64,000 bases of DNA from Mauremys mutica (lineage: Eukaryota > Chordata > Testudines > Geoemydidae). The stretch lies in contig NC_059084.1 of assembly GCF_020497125.1 (NCBI RefSeq), positions 32,580,203-32,644,202 on the forward strand, in the 5' to 3' direction. Shown piece by piece: positions 43,082 to 54,918 of the stretch (positions are counted from its first letter, which is position 1; each line of letters begins with the position of its first letter). The position numbers and the translations under genes were made by a program. The notes under the pieces were generated by a model. It searched no databases, was not told where the DNA came from, and was given only the letters and a program-made list of their open reading frames with translations.

Positions 43082-43737
43082 CCAGTTGTCACTGAGGGAG
43101 CAACTGAAATCTCCCAGAATCAATACTTCCTAGGACTCTCTGAGCAATGAAAAGAGAAGAGTGTACACCTAATAGAGAAACACTCCCTTGCATACTGAAG
43201 CAACCAATATCATTAGCAGTACCTTCAAGTGTTGTGGACCCATTGCACATACAGAAGAGAGCTCACAATACAATTAGTGCAATTTAGAAACAAAAGGGAG
43301 TGCGGGGGAGGAGACAAGATTAATTCTAACCTATGGTTAATATTCCCTCTTTTGAATGTTACTTGACCCAGCTCCCTAGCTGACCCTGCCTTATACTCGT
43401 TTCTTTAGTAACTGGGGCCATATAGGCCAACTGGTATATTAACTCTTCTAGGTTTTCTATCTGTTCTATTTACTTTAATCCTGAACAATCTCATTTTTTC
43501 CTGCAATAGCATAACCACAGTTTCCTCATTTCCCAATACAAGTCACAATAGGCATTGCCTCCCCATCCAACCGTTGCCTGCAGAAGTACTGGAGTCCTGT
43601 GAAGATGAGGACATTCATTTCCATCAGCCCTGCAGAGGTCACTATACTTCAAGGTTTGTGAAGGTCATCTCCTAGTGCTGCTGCCCCATGCACTGCACTC
43701 TCTGAGGCCCCAGGCCAATGCTGGTATGGAGTGGCAC

Positions 43738-43840
43738 ACTCTGATTCAAAGACTTTAAGGCCAGAAGGGACCATTGTGATTACCTTGGGTGACCTTCTGC
43801 AGAGTACAGGTCACTCAGTGCTTCCTGCATTAAACCCTTA
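43738..43840 (-). mobile_element. CR1-like (L3-type) 3' tail
   Basis: CTTTAAGGCCAGAAGGGACC and ATTGTGATTACCTTGGGTGA are the reverse complement of the tail seen at 16290-16335. Truncated. Confidence 0.7.
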
Positions 43841-44165
43841 ACTTGTGATTGAACTGCCCTTGAAGCTCTTGTTCCTTTATAAGCTCCCTTCTGAGATCAG
43901 GACCAGTATGCAGAGAATCCAAACTGTAGATTGTACTTGCGGTTAGTTATATAGCATTATATAGAAACTCTGTCCTCTCTCCCTGCTCCCATCCACTGTC
44001 CTGGGTACATGGAATACTGAAATCCCAGCTAAAACCAGTCAGACCAAGTCTTGCTCCACCTTAATCCCACAGCCACTGTTCTAATATGTGCCAGGTCACA
44101 AAACATTAAATGGTTTGTGTCATCAAAATAATCAAGAAAGTCAACACCAGACAAAGATGACTTAC

Positions 44166-44274
44166 CCCCATCACCTTACCACGCTGTTCAACGTCTTCCC
44201 ACATAGAATGAACTATATAGCGACACATGTATTTTCCAGCTCGACCCTCCTGTTTCATTCGTACCAGACACATC
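44166..44274 (-). CDS. UQCC1: UQCC1 internal coding exon, MCLVRMKQEG...VMG
   Basis: A 109-bp exon starting with the last base of a Trp codon (phase 2) and ending in phase 0. Acceptor TTGTTCTCTTGCAG, donor GGG followed by GTAAGTCATC. It encodes MCLVRMKQEGRAGKYMCR then YIVHSMWEDVEQRGKVMG, recognisable as the centre of the ubiquinol-cytochrome c chaperone domain of UQCC1 (vertebrate proteins have HVWMCLVRMKQEG). The preceding exon ends CTTCATGTCTG, which completes HVW exactly. The intron to the next exon (11736) is 32.4 kb and full of transposons. A weaker internal GTAAGG donor at 44174-44179 would break the frame, so the GTAAGT site is preferred. Confidence 0.95.
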
Positions 44275-45006
44275 CTGCAAGAGAACAAGCACCAGAGAAG
44301 TTGGTTTGATTTACAACTGCTTCTTCAGATCTTAGAAGAGTAAAAAAAGCTATTTTTATTTTAAATTCCTTGCAAATCTCACTGCAGCATGGAAAGTGCT
44401 ATAAGTATAAATAATATTCTGCTCTGCTTAGAAAAGTTCCTCTATAAAAATGGCACATTTTTACTTTCACAAACTTTCCTTCTGTGTATTTAAAGTCAGA
44501 TCTGCTGGATTTCAGACTAGTCTACAGTGGGGAAATCTACCTGAATATTTAAACTGTTTAAAAAATGGCTGGAGCTGCAGCATAGACAAGGCTACCATAG
44601 GTGTAATTATTCTTCAAATTAGTGAAACCCTCAGAAAGCAGGTTATAAAAATGGCTCTGCCTTCTGGAGCCAGTGCAGTTCCAATCAGTTTTAAAACCAG
44701 ATTGAATTTTGGGGAAAATTTCCCAAATGTAGATAAAGCCTTGGTGACAGTATGTTTGTATTGCTTTTTATTCCTGTAAGCCTTGCAGAGCCAGTCCAGC
44801 TACAGAAGGCGGCACTGGAGTCTGTCCAAGCTCATTTCTCAACAATTCCTTAAGAATGTGAAGGTCCTTGGAGCAGGGCCAGGTCGCCTTCAGGGAACTG
44901 AACCTGTTGTAATTAAATTGACTGTACTGAACAGCCTCTGTGTCCTCATTACTCATTGCTGTATCAGTTTAAGAATCACTGCAGGTTTGACCCATGTCCA
45001 CACTAA

Positions 45007-45327
45007 GGCTATGTTTATACTACGAGCTAGCGGTGTGATTCCCAGCTTGTGTAGACATACTCATGATAGCTTTCATCTGAGCTAGAACACTACAAATAGG
45101 GTAGCTGTGGTAGCATGGGCAGCAGCGGAATGGACTGGCTGCCCCGAGTACATGCCCACAGGGTTCAGGAGGGTATGTACTCAGGGCGGCTAGCTCCTGC
45201 TACCATGGCTTCCATTGTCCATGCTACCACAGCCATACTACTATTTTTAGCACATTAGCTCACATGAGAGCTAGTATGGGTATGTCTATGCAAGCTGAGA
45301 TTCATAGTACGTAGTGTAGACATAGCC
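45007..45327. mobile_element. Harbinger-like MITE with TAA duplication
   Basis: A 321-bp element starting GGCTATGTTTATACTACG and ending CGTAGTGTAGACATAGCC, flanked by TAA on both sides (45004-45006, 45328-45330). The inverted repeats are long: the first and last ~110 bp mirror each other, e.g. CCCAGCTTGTGTAGACATAC with GTATGTCTATGCAAGCTGAG. No coding capacity. Confidence 0.9.
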
Positions 45328-45348
45328 TAAGGACTTCTGTATACCCCA

Positions 45349-45398
45349 CATTGCCACTTAGTTTGTGGCAATGTGGGGTGTAAATCTACCTCACAGTA
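45349..45398. repeat. Short perfect hairpin
   Basis: ACCCCACATTGCCAC and GTGGCAATGTGGGGT form a perfect 15-bp stem around TTAGTTT. It directly precedes the palindromic element at 45422-45538 and may be part of it. Confidence 0.8.
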
Positions 45399-45421
45399 AT
45401 TTGCTGTGCACTAAGTGTCTA

Positions 45422-45538
45422 CCTGGACCCTGCTACAGTGCACAAAAAGTTCTCTAGTGTGCTTTGATTTACCTTGCTTTGAAATGGGAGTAGATTAAAG
45501 TGCACTAGAAAACTTTTAGTTCACAGCAGCAGGATCCA
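45422..45538. repeat. Palindromic MITE-like repeat
   Basis: Arms CCTGGACCCTGCTACAGTGC... and ...TTCACAGCAGCAGGATCC are imperfect inverted repeats of about 55 bp around a 7-bp centre, with AAAAAGTTCTCTAGTGTGCT mirrored by AGTGCACTAGAAAACTTTTA. The outer ends are uncertain. Confidence 0.65.
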
Positions 45539-46371
45539 CACATACCCATGGAAACTCAGCATGTGGCAGATTTACAACTCAGCTTGCTGTGAACAAACTC
45601 TAGCACTGCCCTAAACTGTTTCAGCTGCAATGACCCACTCTTCAGACCAGCGCATTCTGGGAGACTTTGCAAGGTTCCAAGTGCACTGTGGGACATTAGC
45701 AGGAAAACTAGGTTGAACTGTTTCAGCTTCTCTGCATCAAAACTGGCACTAAAACAGCTCAGGCTAAACCAGTATTTAGCCCTGAAAAAATATATTCTAC
45801 TCTGCTTGGTTCGTAGCGTGCTTGTAAACCATTTGGAGCACTTTCATGTGTGAATGCAAAGTGATAGGTTAGGAGATTAAAATGGTGCTTAGATCTGTTT
45901 CTCTAGTGCTTAGATATTTCTCTCTGTTTCACCAGATGTTTCTCTAGTGTACACAAGACCTGTGTCTACCTTTGCACATTGTGGCTCCTGCCTCAGTAGA
46001 AAGAATAAATTAGCTGCAGAATCTTTATTATTGGGGATGATGTGCAAAAAGGAAAGAAATCAGTTTATATCTCAGATTCCAGACAGGGTCCTGACCATTA
46101 GAAAAAAACATCTTTTTCTTGTAAACGGAGCAAAAATTATTCTGGAGGTGAATTACTGATGGACAATAAAACTAGAGCCCCATAAAGCCATTTGTACCAA
46201 GACACTTGTCAGAATAGAGCCACATTTTCCAAACCGCACACAAGTGTTTATTTTAAACTTAGAAACTGGAGATGAAAAACATCTCATGGACCTAATTTCT
46301 TGATGGAGGACATCTGGAAATGGTGAGTGTTGATTGGCTGGAGCTGGTTATGGAGCCCTTAGGCTAGGGAT

Positions 46372-46550
46372 GGGGGTAGGGATAGCTCAGTGGTTTGAGC
46401 ATTGGCCTGCTAAACCCTGGGTTGTGAGTTCAATCCTTGAGGGGGCCATTTAGGGAACTGGGGTAAAAATCTGTCTGGGGATTGGTCCTGCTTTGAGCAG
46501 GGGGTTGGACTAGATGACCTCCTGAGGTCCCTTCCAACCCTGATATTCTA
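46372..46550 (+). mobile_element. tRNA-derived turtle SINE (Cry / tortoise PolIII type)
   Basis: The 5' part is tRNA-like: A box TAGCTCAGTGGTTTGAGC at 46383-46400 and B box GTGAGTTCAATCC. The 3' half, from GGTCCTGCTTTGAGCAGGGG to CTTCCAACCCTGATATTCTA, is nearly identical to the CR1 3' UTR at 41114-41180. The SINE is thus presumably mobilised by CR1 machinery, as described for tortoise SINEs. It is the best taxonomic marker in the window. Confidence 0.95.
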
Positions 46551-47952
46551 AGGTTAAGGCAGCTTCTGTCACATCTTCTGCTCTCTTTCTTGCATAGTTT
46601 TGCCCATACAAACACTATGATCAGTAATAATCTTGGAATCCCATTGCTTTCCCCACACCTACTAAGATAGATAACAAAAGACCATGTTTGGGAGCCCAAC
46701 TCTAGTAAACAAAAGTGGTTTTATATGTTACAGCCTGGGTAGTGAAGCCAAGGAAGAAAGCAAGGAGCCCTGGCAAGAGATTCCCTCAATACAAATGTTG
46801 CTTCCCATCCAAGCTGCACTATCCCTCAGTGGTGTCATGGTAGAAGGCAGGAGTGCAACAGACCAATAATTACAATCCATTACTAGTAATGCAAGAATGG
46901 AGTAGTTTTCAGAGTAAACCTTGTTCCTCTTGAAGCCTGAATGGACGCTGTGTGTTTGGATGCATAGTTCTGTCATAGAGCAGTTCAGCAGCACCAAGAG
47001 TGAGGTCATGGAATTCTGCAGTTTATTTGAAAATTTGGTAGTTTGTTACTACACCTGCCATCTGAGGTTTAAAAGACACAGATTTTCTTAGACTATAAAC
47101 TTTATACCTAGATCAACACGGTATGAAATGTTTTACTTTTTCACTACAGAACACGTTCTGTAGTCCACTCAAATACTGACTCATCTTTGTCACACCACTA
47201 AGGTGAAACTGTTCCACTTCAGATTACTAGTTTTAAAAAGTTGTTTGCATCATTACTTTAAAACTATGATATGTTGATGCTTAAAATATCTTCTAAATAT
47301 TGCCTTTTTATCTGGTTACCTAAAACAATCACTGTTCTGCACTGGTGGTGGAAAAAGCAGATAGTACCCACAGTCAGTTAAAATACTTGCATTTTTAACC
47401 AGTTAGAGTCAGATTGGATCCTTTATGCTGTATGTGCATTGAAATCAAATCTAAGGGACAAGTTCTGTCTTCATAAGCACAAGCAGGGGTGCCCTTTTTA
47501 AATCAGTAAGTGTCCTACAGGTGGATGTCCCACCAAATGACCCAGATTGTTTCCAATGCAATATCCTGAAGTTAGTAGTGAGGAAACTAGGCAAAATCAT
47601 ATTGCCTGACAAAAAAAATTAGATGAATACAATGAAGAAATAATTGTACTGCGAGACTTTTATTACAGCCAAATAATAAACTGGATTAGAACCACCATGA
47701 AATTCCAACACAAAAATACATTTAAAATCTTTACATTTCCAGCGAGTGAAATACAGCTAGCCACTCTTTAATCTTATTAAAAGACAGTAACTTTGAGTTT
47801 ATACCTGACTAATCACGATTAAAGTACTTGATACAAATTAAATTTCACACCATTAATCAGCAGTTAAACTAATAGTTTCAAGTTAAGTAACATCATTTCA
47901 CATCTGACCACCAAAGCTTCAGTTTAAGGACTTATCTGACAAATACACCAAG
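46551..47952. other. Intron with no recognised feature
   Basis: 1.4 kb of A/T-rich sequence with no element termini, protein blocks or splice-bounded coding segments. Confidence 0.45.
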
Positions 47953-49560
47953 GCCTGGTCTACACTACATGGCTAGGTCAATGCAAGGTAGCTTGCATCA
48001 ACCTAGCCGTAGATGCGTCTTCACTTACATTTGGCTCTGCCGACGTAAGTGCCCTGCTATACTGACATACTAACACCATCTTCCCGAGTGGTGTAGAGCC
48101 ACAGTCTATATAGTTAGACCAATGCAGTGATAGTGTAGACACTGTGTTACTTACATCTACTTTTATTGGCCTTCAGGAGCTCTCCCACAATGCCCCACAT
48201 TGACTGCTCTGGTCACCGTTTTGAACTCTGCTGCCGAGGGGTCTGGTAGACAGGAAGCCCCCCTCCCCTTTAAAGGCCCATGAATTTTTGAAGTTTTGTA
48301 TCTGAAATGGAGTGTTCTTTCCCTTTCATAAGTTCTGTTCCCTTAATTTATTAAGTTTTAAATGTTTTTTTTAATTACCTGGTTCATCTTACAGAATAAA
48401 ATTCTATTTTTTGGAACAAAATTCATCTTTATTAGTTCACAACATAAGCTATCTGGTGCTGAGCAGGTCTGACACCCACCAATTTACTGTTACTTCATTT
48501 TGTCATAGAACCCGTATTGTCATCAATCACAGACAATATTAATAGGTACATTGACAATGTTATATTCCTACATACACAGCAATGACTACAAGATTCATAC
48601 CACGCTGCAAAAGAGCAAGGCCAGGTAGAGCACACTACAGCAACACACACTACTCACTATTAACATGGTCTTTTAATGACTGAGCTCTTCTTATAGCCCC
48701 GGGATTTGGCTGTTCAAAACCAGCAGACAGACACTCCACTTCCACCCTGGCAGTAATTTTTCCCCCTTTGTATCACAGATATTATGCAGGACACAGCAGA
48801 CAGCTATATGTAGATTTTTTTTTCCTCACGAGGTCCAATCTTGTTAGTAAACAATGCCAGCAACCCTTCAAACAACTAAAGGCCCATTCAACTGTCATTC
48901 TGCACCTGCTGAGCTGATAGTTGAAGCACTCCTTGGTGCTGTCAAGGTGGCAAGTGTATGGCTTCATGAGCTATGGGAGCAAGGGGAAGGCTGGGTCTCC
49001 CACAATCACTATTGGCATTGCACCATTCCCAGTGGTAATCCGCCAGTTGGGAAAGAAAGTCCCTTCTTGCAGCTTTCTGAATAGTTCTGTGTTCTTAAAG
49101 ATGCATGCACCATGCAACTTTCCTGACCAGCCCACACTGATGTCCCCGGTGATCCGCCAGCATTACCATAGAAAAGTAATCCTTTCTATTGATGTCCTCT
49201 ATGCCAAGGCAGTTTGGAGCTAAAATAGGGATATGCATGCCATCCATCACCCCACCCCAGTTTGGGAACCCCACTGCTGCAAAACCATCCACTATATCCT
49301 TCCCATTGTCCAGAGTCACAGTCCTATGTCGCAGGAGGCGATTAATGGTCCTGCACACTTGCATGACAACTGCCTCCACGGTGGATTTCCTGTCTCCAAA
49401 TTGATTCTCAACTAACCAGTTGCAATCTGGTGTTGCAAGCTTCCGCAGTGCAGTCAACACTCACTTCTCAACAGTCAGTGCAGCTCTCACTTTGGTGTCT
49501 CTGTGCTGGAGGGCTGTGGAAGGTGGCCAGGTAGGGTGAGTACAGACTCTCAAAGAATAA
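47953..49560 (-). mobile_element. Autonomous Harbinger transposon relic
   Basis: The left end GGCCTGGTCTACACTACATG is of the same type as the MITE termini in the window (G-rich start, then GTCTACACTA). The transposase relic occupies the right part. No matching right terminus is seen near 49560, so the element is truncated or its end is too diverged. Confidence 0.75.
48760..49530 (-). pseudogene. PIF/Harbinger transposase (DDE_Tnp_4 type) pseudogene
   Basis: Read from 49530 down: RDTKVRAALTVEK, LTALRKLATPDCNWLVENQF, then GFPNWGGVMDGMHIPI (first catalytic Asp, 49229-49247), NRKDYFSMVMLADHRG, SVGWSGKLHGACIF, VIVGDPAFPLLP (second Asp, 48979-48999), LMKPYTCHLDSTKECFNYQL and TVEWAFSCLKGCW (Glu, 48881-48892). 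The DDE triad is still present. One frameshift near 49145, a TAG near 48971 and a shift near 48840 inactivate it. The family cuts and pastes elements with a 3-bp TWA target. Confidence 0.88.
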
Positions 49561-50739
49561 CAGTTGATGAGTACCCTTTCTTTCATCCTCCCACAGTGGT
49601 CTAAGATCAAATGCTTCAGACACAGGCTAGAAACCATCTTTTTCCAAGTTACCCTGTACCAGCCAGAGCAATCAATATCTTACTCATCCAATGAGCCTGA
49701 GATGTGAGCCACCCTCTAGCCTATTACTTCATCATACAACAAAAAATCCTATTGCAATCCATATAAAACACGACAGACTTCAGTTTGTGTAACAACTTGT
49801 GGGGTTTTCCCATGAGTACAGTGAAAATAAGTCAGAGTGAAGTGGCAGAATTAAAGCTATTGTTAAATTGTAACTGAGTATTCCCAAGCATTCTAAGCCA
49901 AAGGTTTTCTCACTTTCAGAATGTTGGTTTTATAACTTTAACTCTGAATTCCTTGACTTTCAAAAGGAAGGATATTGTGTTTTTATTTTAATAAATACAA
50001 TGCTTTAAATTAATAGATATCATTGTATTTAGAACTTAAAATCTATTTCACTGAAGCTTTTGCCTGGGATTTTATATTGACCCCAGGTAGCTGAACTCAT
50101 AGTCCTATAACAGTTCATACAGATTCTTCCGACTGCTGGTCTAAACTGGGTTTGCAGATAATGGCCAGTAACCCTAGCTGAGGCCACATATCTCATGGAG
50201 GACTATCTGGTCACTCAAGCCATTCAGGGGCCTGCTATGAAGTGAATGATGGCTCCTGATATGTTAGAGATGGAAATAAGCCAAGGACTCAAAAGTGGTG
50301 GTAGAAAATGCAGACTGCTATCCGAGGAACATACCTCAAGGTCCATGGGTCAGATTTCCCTATGACAATAGGCTTCTGCCCTTAAGTGTCCTTGTCCCAC
50401 ACCTACATAGGAGCAGGGGCTCACTGCTACTCAGAAAGAAGGTAACACAGCTGCCGGAAGACGAAGGACAGACATGACAACTCCTGTGGACAACACGGGC
50501 ACTGATTCCGCGACTGTCACTACAAGGAGTGTAACTTTGGGCAGGTCTGGACCAGAGAGAACAAGACCTGAAGAAAACGCCTGAGGAAACTCACAATCTC
50601 AGTTGAAGAGGGTCAAAAGACACTGGCCCTCAGACTTTGGGTGTAATCAGACCTTTATCCCAGAACAAATGGCCAGTTTATACCCATTTGGTCTTGTGCC
50701 AACATAGTCCCTTAGCATAAATAGCTAGTCACCCTCCTT
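49561..50739. other. Intron with no recognised feature
   Basis: Nothing beyond short incidental frames; no termini or LINE blocks were recognised. Confidence 0.45.
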
Positions 50740-51110
50740 GGAATATTGTCTTCAGTTGTGGGAACTCCAATAACAGAAAAATGTCAAAGGACTGGAAAGA
50801 AATCTGAAACCAGCAACCAAAATTAACAGAAGGCTGAAGGCAATTAATTAGGAGGAAAGATTAAAGTAGCTAAATATGCACTGTTTGCCCAAATCACTGC
50901 TAAGTAGGATACATAATTTTCCTAAAGTACTTGAAAGAGAAAAAACTTTGTTTAGAGATGTATATAATTAGGGGACAGGAATGGACCGAGGACGAGAATG
51001 TGCAGCAGAATAAGACCATTAGATATAAGGAAAACAGATTTTAAGGAATTAAATCTAATGAAGGTGCAATGGAAAGAAATATTAAAGAAAGCTGATGGAC
51101 AATGCAAGAC
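50740..51110 (+). mobile_element. Degraded CR1-like LINE C-terminal fragment
   Basis: Translated pieces LEYCLQLWELQ, NRRLKAIN, EERLK and FPKVLEREKTLF follow the order of the CR1/L3 ORF2 C-terminus (LEYCVQFW...[12 protein letters not shown]). KWNKLPRKV near 51755-51780 may be a further remnant. Heavily mutated. Confidence 0.5.
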
Positions 51111-52543
51111 ACACGTTAAAGCACCATGAACTCCCCTTCCTCTAAAACAGAAGAATATAAGAAACTGCCAATGTATCTTCAGAAAGAACCTCAAACATCT
51201 TAGGGCACAGCAGAATCTGGACTGGAAGTGGAAAGGAGAAGCATGTGACTGGGTGAAGATCTGGGAGGCCACATGTGCCTATGGTTAGCTGCAAGTAACA
51301 ACAGACTATTTGGAGCAGTAGCAGCCTTACTTTTGAAGATAAACTCTTTCCAGCACTTTGGCTACCCACAGAGATAATTGCCAGCGGTTCTGCTTATGTT
51401 CTTGGGGGGAATGAATCTTTCAGTGAGGTAATGGAAGGGAAATTAAGGGAAGGGCAAACAGAGGTAATTTTAATATTTCCATTAAATGTTTTTAGGGTTT
51501 CTTTGTTTTAAGATCAAAGTTGTTTCTCAGTCTGATTCACACATATTTAAAAAGCAAGGTAACAGAGTCCAAACATAGTTTTAGGTTGAAAATGTAAACC
51601 CAAATAGTCAGGAAATTATTATTTAGGTGCCCACATTACTCCCAACTCTGTGACCAAAAAGATACAATACAATAGGGCCTTTCATTAAATAATCACACAA
51701 CATATTCATATATATCCAATACAGGTTTCAAATGTTATGTTAACAGTTTTTTAAGTGGAATAAGCTGCCAAGGAAGTAAGATGCAAAGACTCTCAATACA
51801 TTTCAGAGTCTGGAAATTAAAGGGGAAAGACGGGAAATAAGAGATGCAGAAAAATGAGGGGGACAGGGTTGCTGGGCCAAGTGACTATTTCTTCCCAGAA
51901 ATTTCTTTTGGCCTGTGGATAGATCCTATAGGTTACAGTAGTAAACTTAATTCTTCAGACGTTAGGCTCCTAAGAGAACTGGCAGTCTGGAAAATACTGT
52001 ATTGCCTTGTGTGTCCCTGCTACGTCCCTCTGACCTTTTCGAATGTGTTATGTTAGATGAAAATTAGATTTTTTTTGGCTACTTATTTCACAAATGAAGA
52101 AAAAAATATTGCTTATGGCGTTAAATATTTTTACATGCACCCAATCTGGCATTTACTGAACTTGCAGGGCCATTTTAGAGGTGCAAGTGTAAATGTCAGT
52201 GCTATAATTTGTTAAAGGTTTCTGACAGCCAGCAATTAAAATCGCCACAAATTCTCACAATTTAAACCACTTTACGTAAATGTAAACTTTTCCTAAAACA
52301 GCTAAATGAGAGTTTTCCATCCAGCCTGAGTAAGGCTTTTTGATAAGCTCATGGCAATGCTCTTTCTGCTACTGAGGATTTTCGAGAATACTACAAATAT
52401 TAGTTTCTCTTTGGGTCTGTTTGACCTTTAATAAAAATGTGCTAAAACACCGAAGCTAACCATGGAACTGCTTTTTGACCTGACAGGATTGCTTCAGTCT
52501 GCATCATGAAAATAAACAACTTATTATTATAACGTTCACTTAC
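51111..52543. other. UQCC1: Intron with no recognised feature
   Basis: Apart from the possible LINE remnant near 51755 nothing is recognised. It leads up to the UQCC1 exon. Confidence 0.45.
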
Positions 52544-52601
52544 CAGACATGAAGTTGGGCTATTAGAAACCAAGAGTTCAATGTATCAGGCATATGGCAC
52601 C
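52544..52601 (-). CDS. UQCC1: UQCC1 internal coding exon, CHMPDTLNSWF...LHV(W)
   Basis: A 58-bp exon with acceptor TTTGTTTCTCCTAG and donor CTG followed by GTAAGTGAAC. It starts and ends in phase 2. The 18 full codons read CHMPDTLNSWFLIAQLHV and the final TG joins the G of the exon at 44274 to give Trp. Vertebrate UQCC1 has CQMPDTFNSWFLIT.LHVW at this place, in the N-terminal part of the chaperone domain. It is the most 5' exon I can identify. Short length makes single-exon evidence modest, but the phase and sequence fit with the next exon makes it firm. Confidence 0.93.
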
Positions 52602-54054
52602 CTAGGAGAAACAAAACAAAACTAAACACAGAAAAATTGCAAGATGCTTTCCATTGATTTTTACATTTTAAAGAAACGTTCTTACCTTAAATATATTTTT
52701 GTACTTTAACTTGTTGTTTCATACACTAAACATATATTAGAAGATCCTGCCTAGATCTACTTCAAAAGTTTGTGTTTTACTCCACAGAGAGCTCCGAAAA
52801 CAAATTTTACTCACTTTTTAGGGGGAAGGAATTGTCATTTACTGTACGTTTGGACAGCACCTTGACTGGCTGGCCTCTAGGTGCTACCACACTGTAAATG
52901 TTAAAACCAAATAATAATAAGGAAGACCCATCTCTCTTTCCAGATCTAACTCTATTAGCACAGAGAAGACCTCTATCCATCCCATACCTCTTAATCTGAT
53001 CTCAGTGCTCAGACCTCACACCTGCTAATTCAGAAACTGTCTCACTCTTCATGCTTTAACCTGATTGTTGAGATCAGTTAGGACAGACTTGCTACCAGTT
53101 CCTTCTTTTGCATGTCTGCATATGTCAAGGCCCCTCATGTTCTGGAACAGACTTCCTCCCTTGGTCTGACAGAGGTAGAGTATGTGGACATTCAGAGCAC
53201 ACTGACAGGCTCTTCTGTTTACCCAAGACAAAGTTCAACTCTATAAAGCAGGCCATACAAAGCCTATGCACCACGTAAGTCAAAGATGCACAGACCTCAT
53301 ATGGGTCTCTGCACAAGGGAGAATTTCACTCTCGAATTTTTCTGGAGGGGTGGGAAAGAAGGGGTTCATTAGGCTGTAGAAGTCCTTTGAGTGTCATCTC
53401 TGACATCATGTCAATTTGATTATTTACTATTTGGATATTTTAAATCCTTCATTGTTCATATGCCCAGAGATCCTAACAGACAGTCTATAAACTGGGAAAA
53501 TTAAAGTAAACAACAGCTGGGAGTTCTAGAAGCACAGCGACTAATCACATGCAAATTAAGAACCCGACTTGCTGATAATATAGAAAGGCGTCTAGTGTAA
53601 GTGCAAAAAGCTAATGTTAATGCAACATTCAGGTTGTGGAACCAAGCATTCAATTAAGGAATTTCAAAATGTAAAGGTTCTTTCTGCTGCGTTAATTTGG
53701 CCAAGCTGGAAAATATGTATTTTGCTTTCCCTGTAAAATGCAATCTTTCATATATTTTTGTTCACCTCTGCATACCATCTATTATGCAGAGAATATAGAA
53801 TGGTGTAGTATAAAGATTTTATCAATATGAGTTTTCAGTATCAGCAAATCCCAAATGAGTGCCAATAAAACCGTGTCATGTATTCTGTATACGCCACATA
53901 TGTTACAAAACTAACTCAACAACTTGTTTACTGGGACTATTTTTATATCCTTGATAGACAGATTCCCCAAGGCTGCAATTTATTTTCATTGTATCTAATG
54001 TAACTGAGTATGTTTTCATTATCTGTATAAATATCTAACAGTAATACTCTATGG
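52602..54054. other. UQCC1: Intron with no recognised feature
   Basis: I looked for the preceding UQCC1 exon (the segment before the CHMPD motif) on the minus strand and did not recognise it here or further right. Confidence 0.45.
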
Positions 54055-54355
54055 CAGTGGTTCTTAACCTGGGGTAGCATGCACACCCTGGGGGTGCGAG
54101 ACATGCCAGATTTTTTCAGAAGATAAATCATCGAAAACACAAATTAAGCACAGGCAAGTAAGTACAACTACTTCGTTTCATCAAACCTACGTATTTATTA
54201 ACATTATACATTTTTAACGATTACTGTAATATACAAACAAAAAATATCTAGGTTTAAGGGGTGCAAGAACATATTTTGATTTTTGATAAGGGGGGGTGAG
54301 AACATATTTTGAGAACCAAAGGGGTGCAGGCTGCAGTAAAGGTTAAGAACCACTG
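54055..54355. mobile_element. hAT-type MITE with near-perfect 8-bp TSD
   Basis: A 301-bp element starting CAGTGGTTCTTAACCTGGGG and ending AAGGTTAAGAACCACTG. Flanks CTCTATGG (54047-54054) and TTCTATGG (54356-54363) differ at one base. A/T-rich interior with an AAGGGGTGCAAGAACATATT-type repeat pair near 54256 and 54290. Confidence 0.9.
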
Positions 54356-54918
54356 TTCTATGGTCTGGAAGCAGCCATCACAAGGCTGAAGGCAGAGAGT
54401 TCTTCAAAAGATGGCAGGTGTAAAATGGAATGAATTTAAGACCAATGAAGAAGTTAGAAGGAGAGTAGGTTGTGAAATCAGGGTATAAGACTGGTTACAA
54501 ATCAAAAAGATTACAATGGTGGGGACACTGCAGATGACAAACAGAAGACAGGATGTCAAACAAAATAATGCAAGCACAAGCAAGGTCAGTCCCACCTAGA
54601 GGTCAACTACCATCTAGATGGCAGAACATCATGTGCAAAGACATAACCAGGCTGGGCTTAATAGAGGAACAAGCCATGGACAGGAATGAGTGGCGACACT
54701 GTACTGCTCCCCATCTCTGCAAAGATGCTCCAGGATGAAAGAGAGAATGAGAGAGACAGAAAATGTCTAATCCTCTTTTGACTCCTACAAACCTTTTGGC
54801 TTCAGTGATACCTCATGGCAATGAATGCCACAAATTATATATATATTTTATTTTACTGTTATTTTACCATTTTAAATTCGTTGCCTTCAATTTTTTTCGG
54901 ACCTTTTGTTCTTGTATG

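Noticed and set aside
44174..44179. GTAAGG as donor of the 44166-44274 UQCC1 exon
   Set aside because: It would remove the KVMG residues and break phase with the next exon; the GTAAGT at 44161-44165 fits the protein and the frame.
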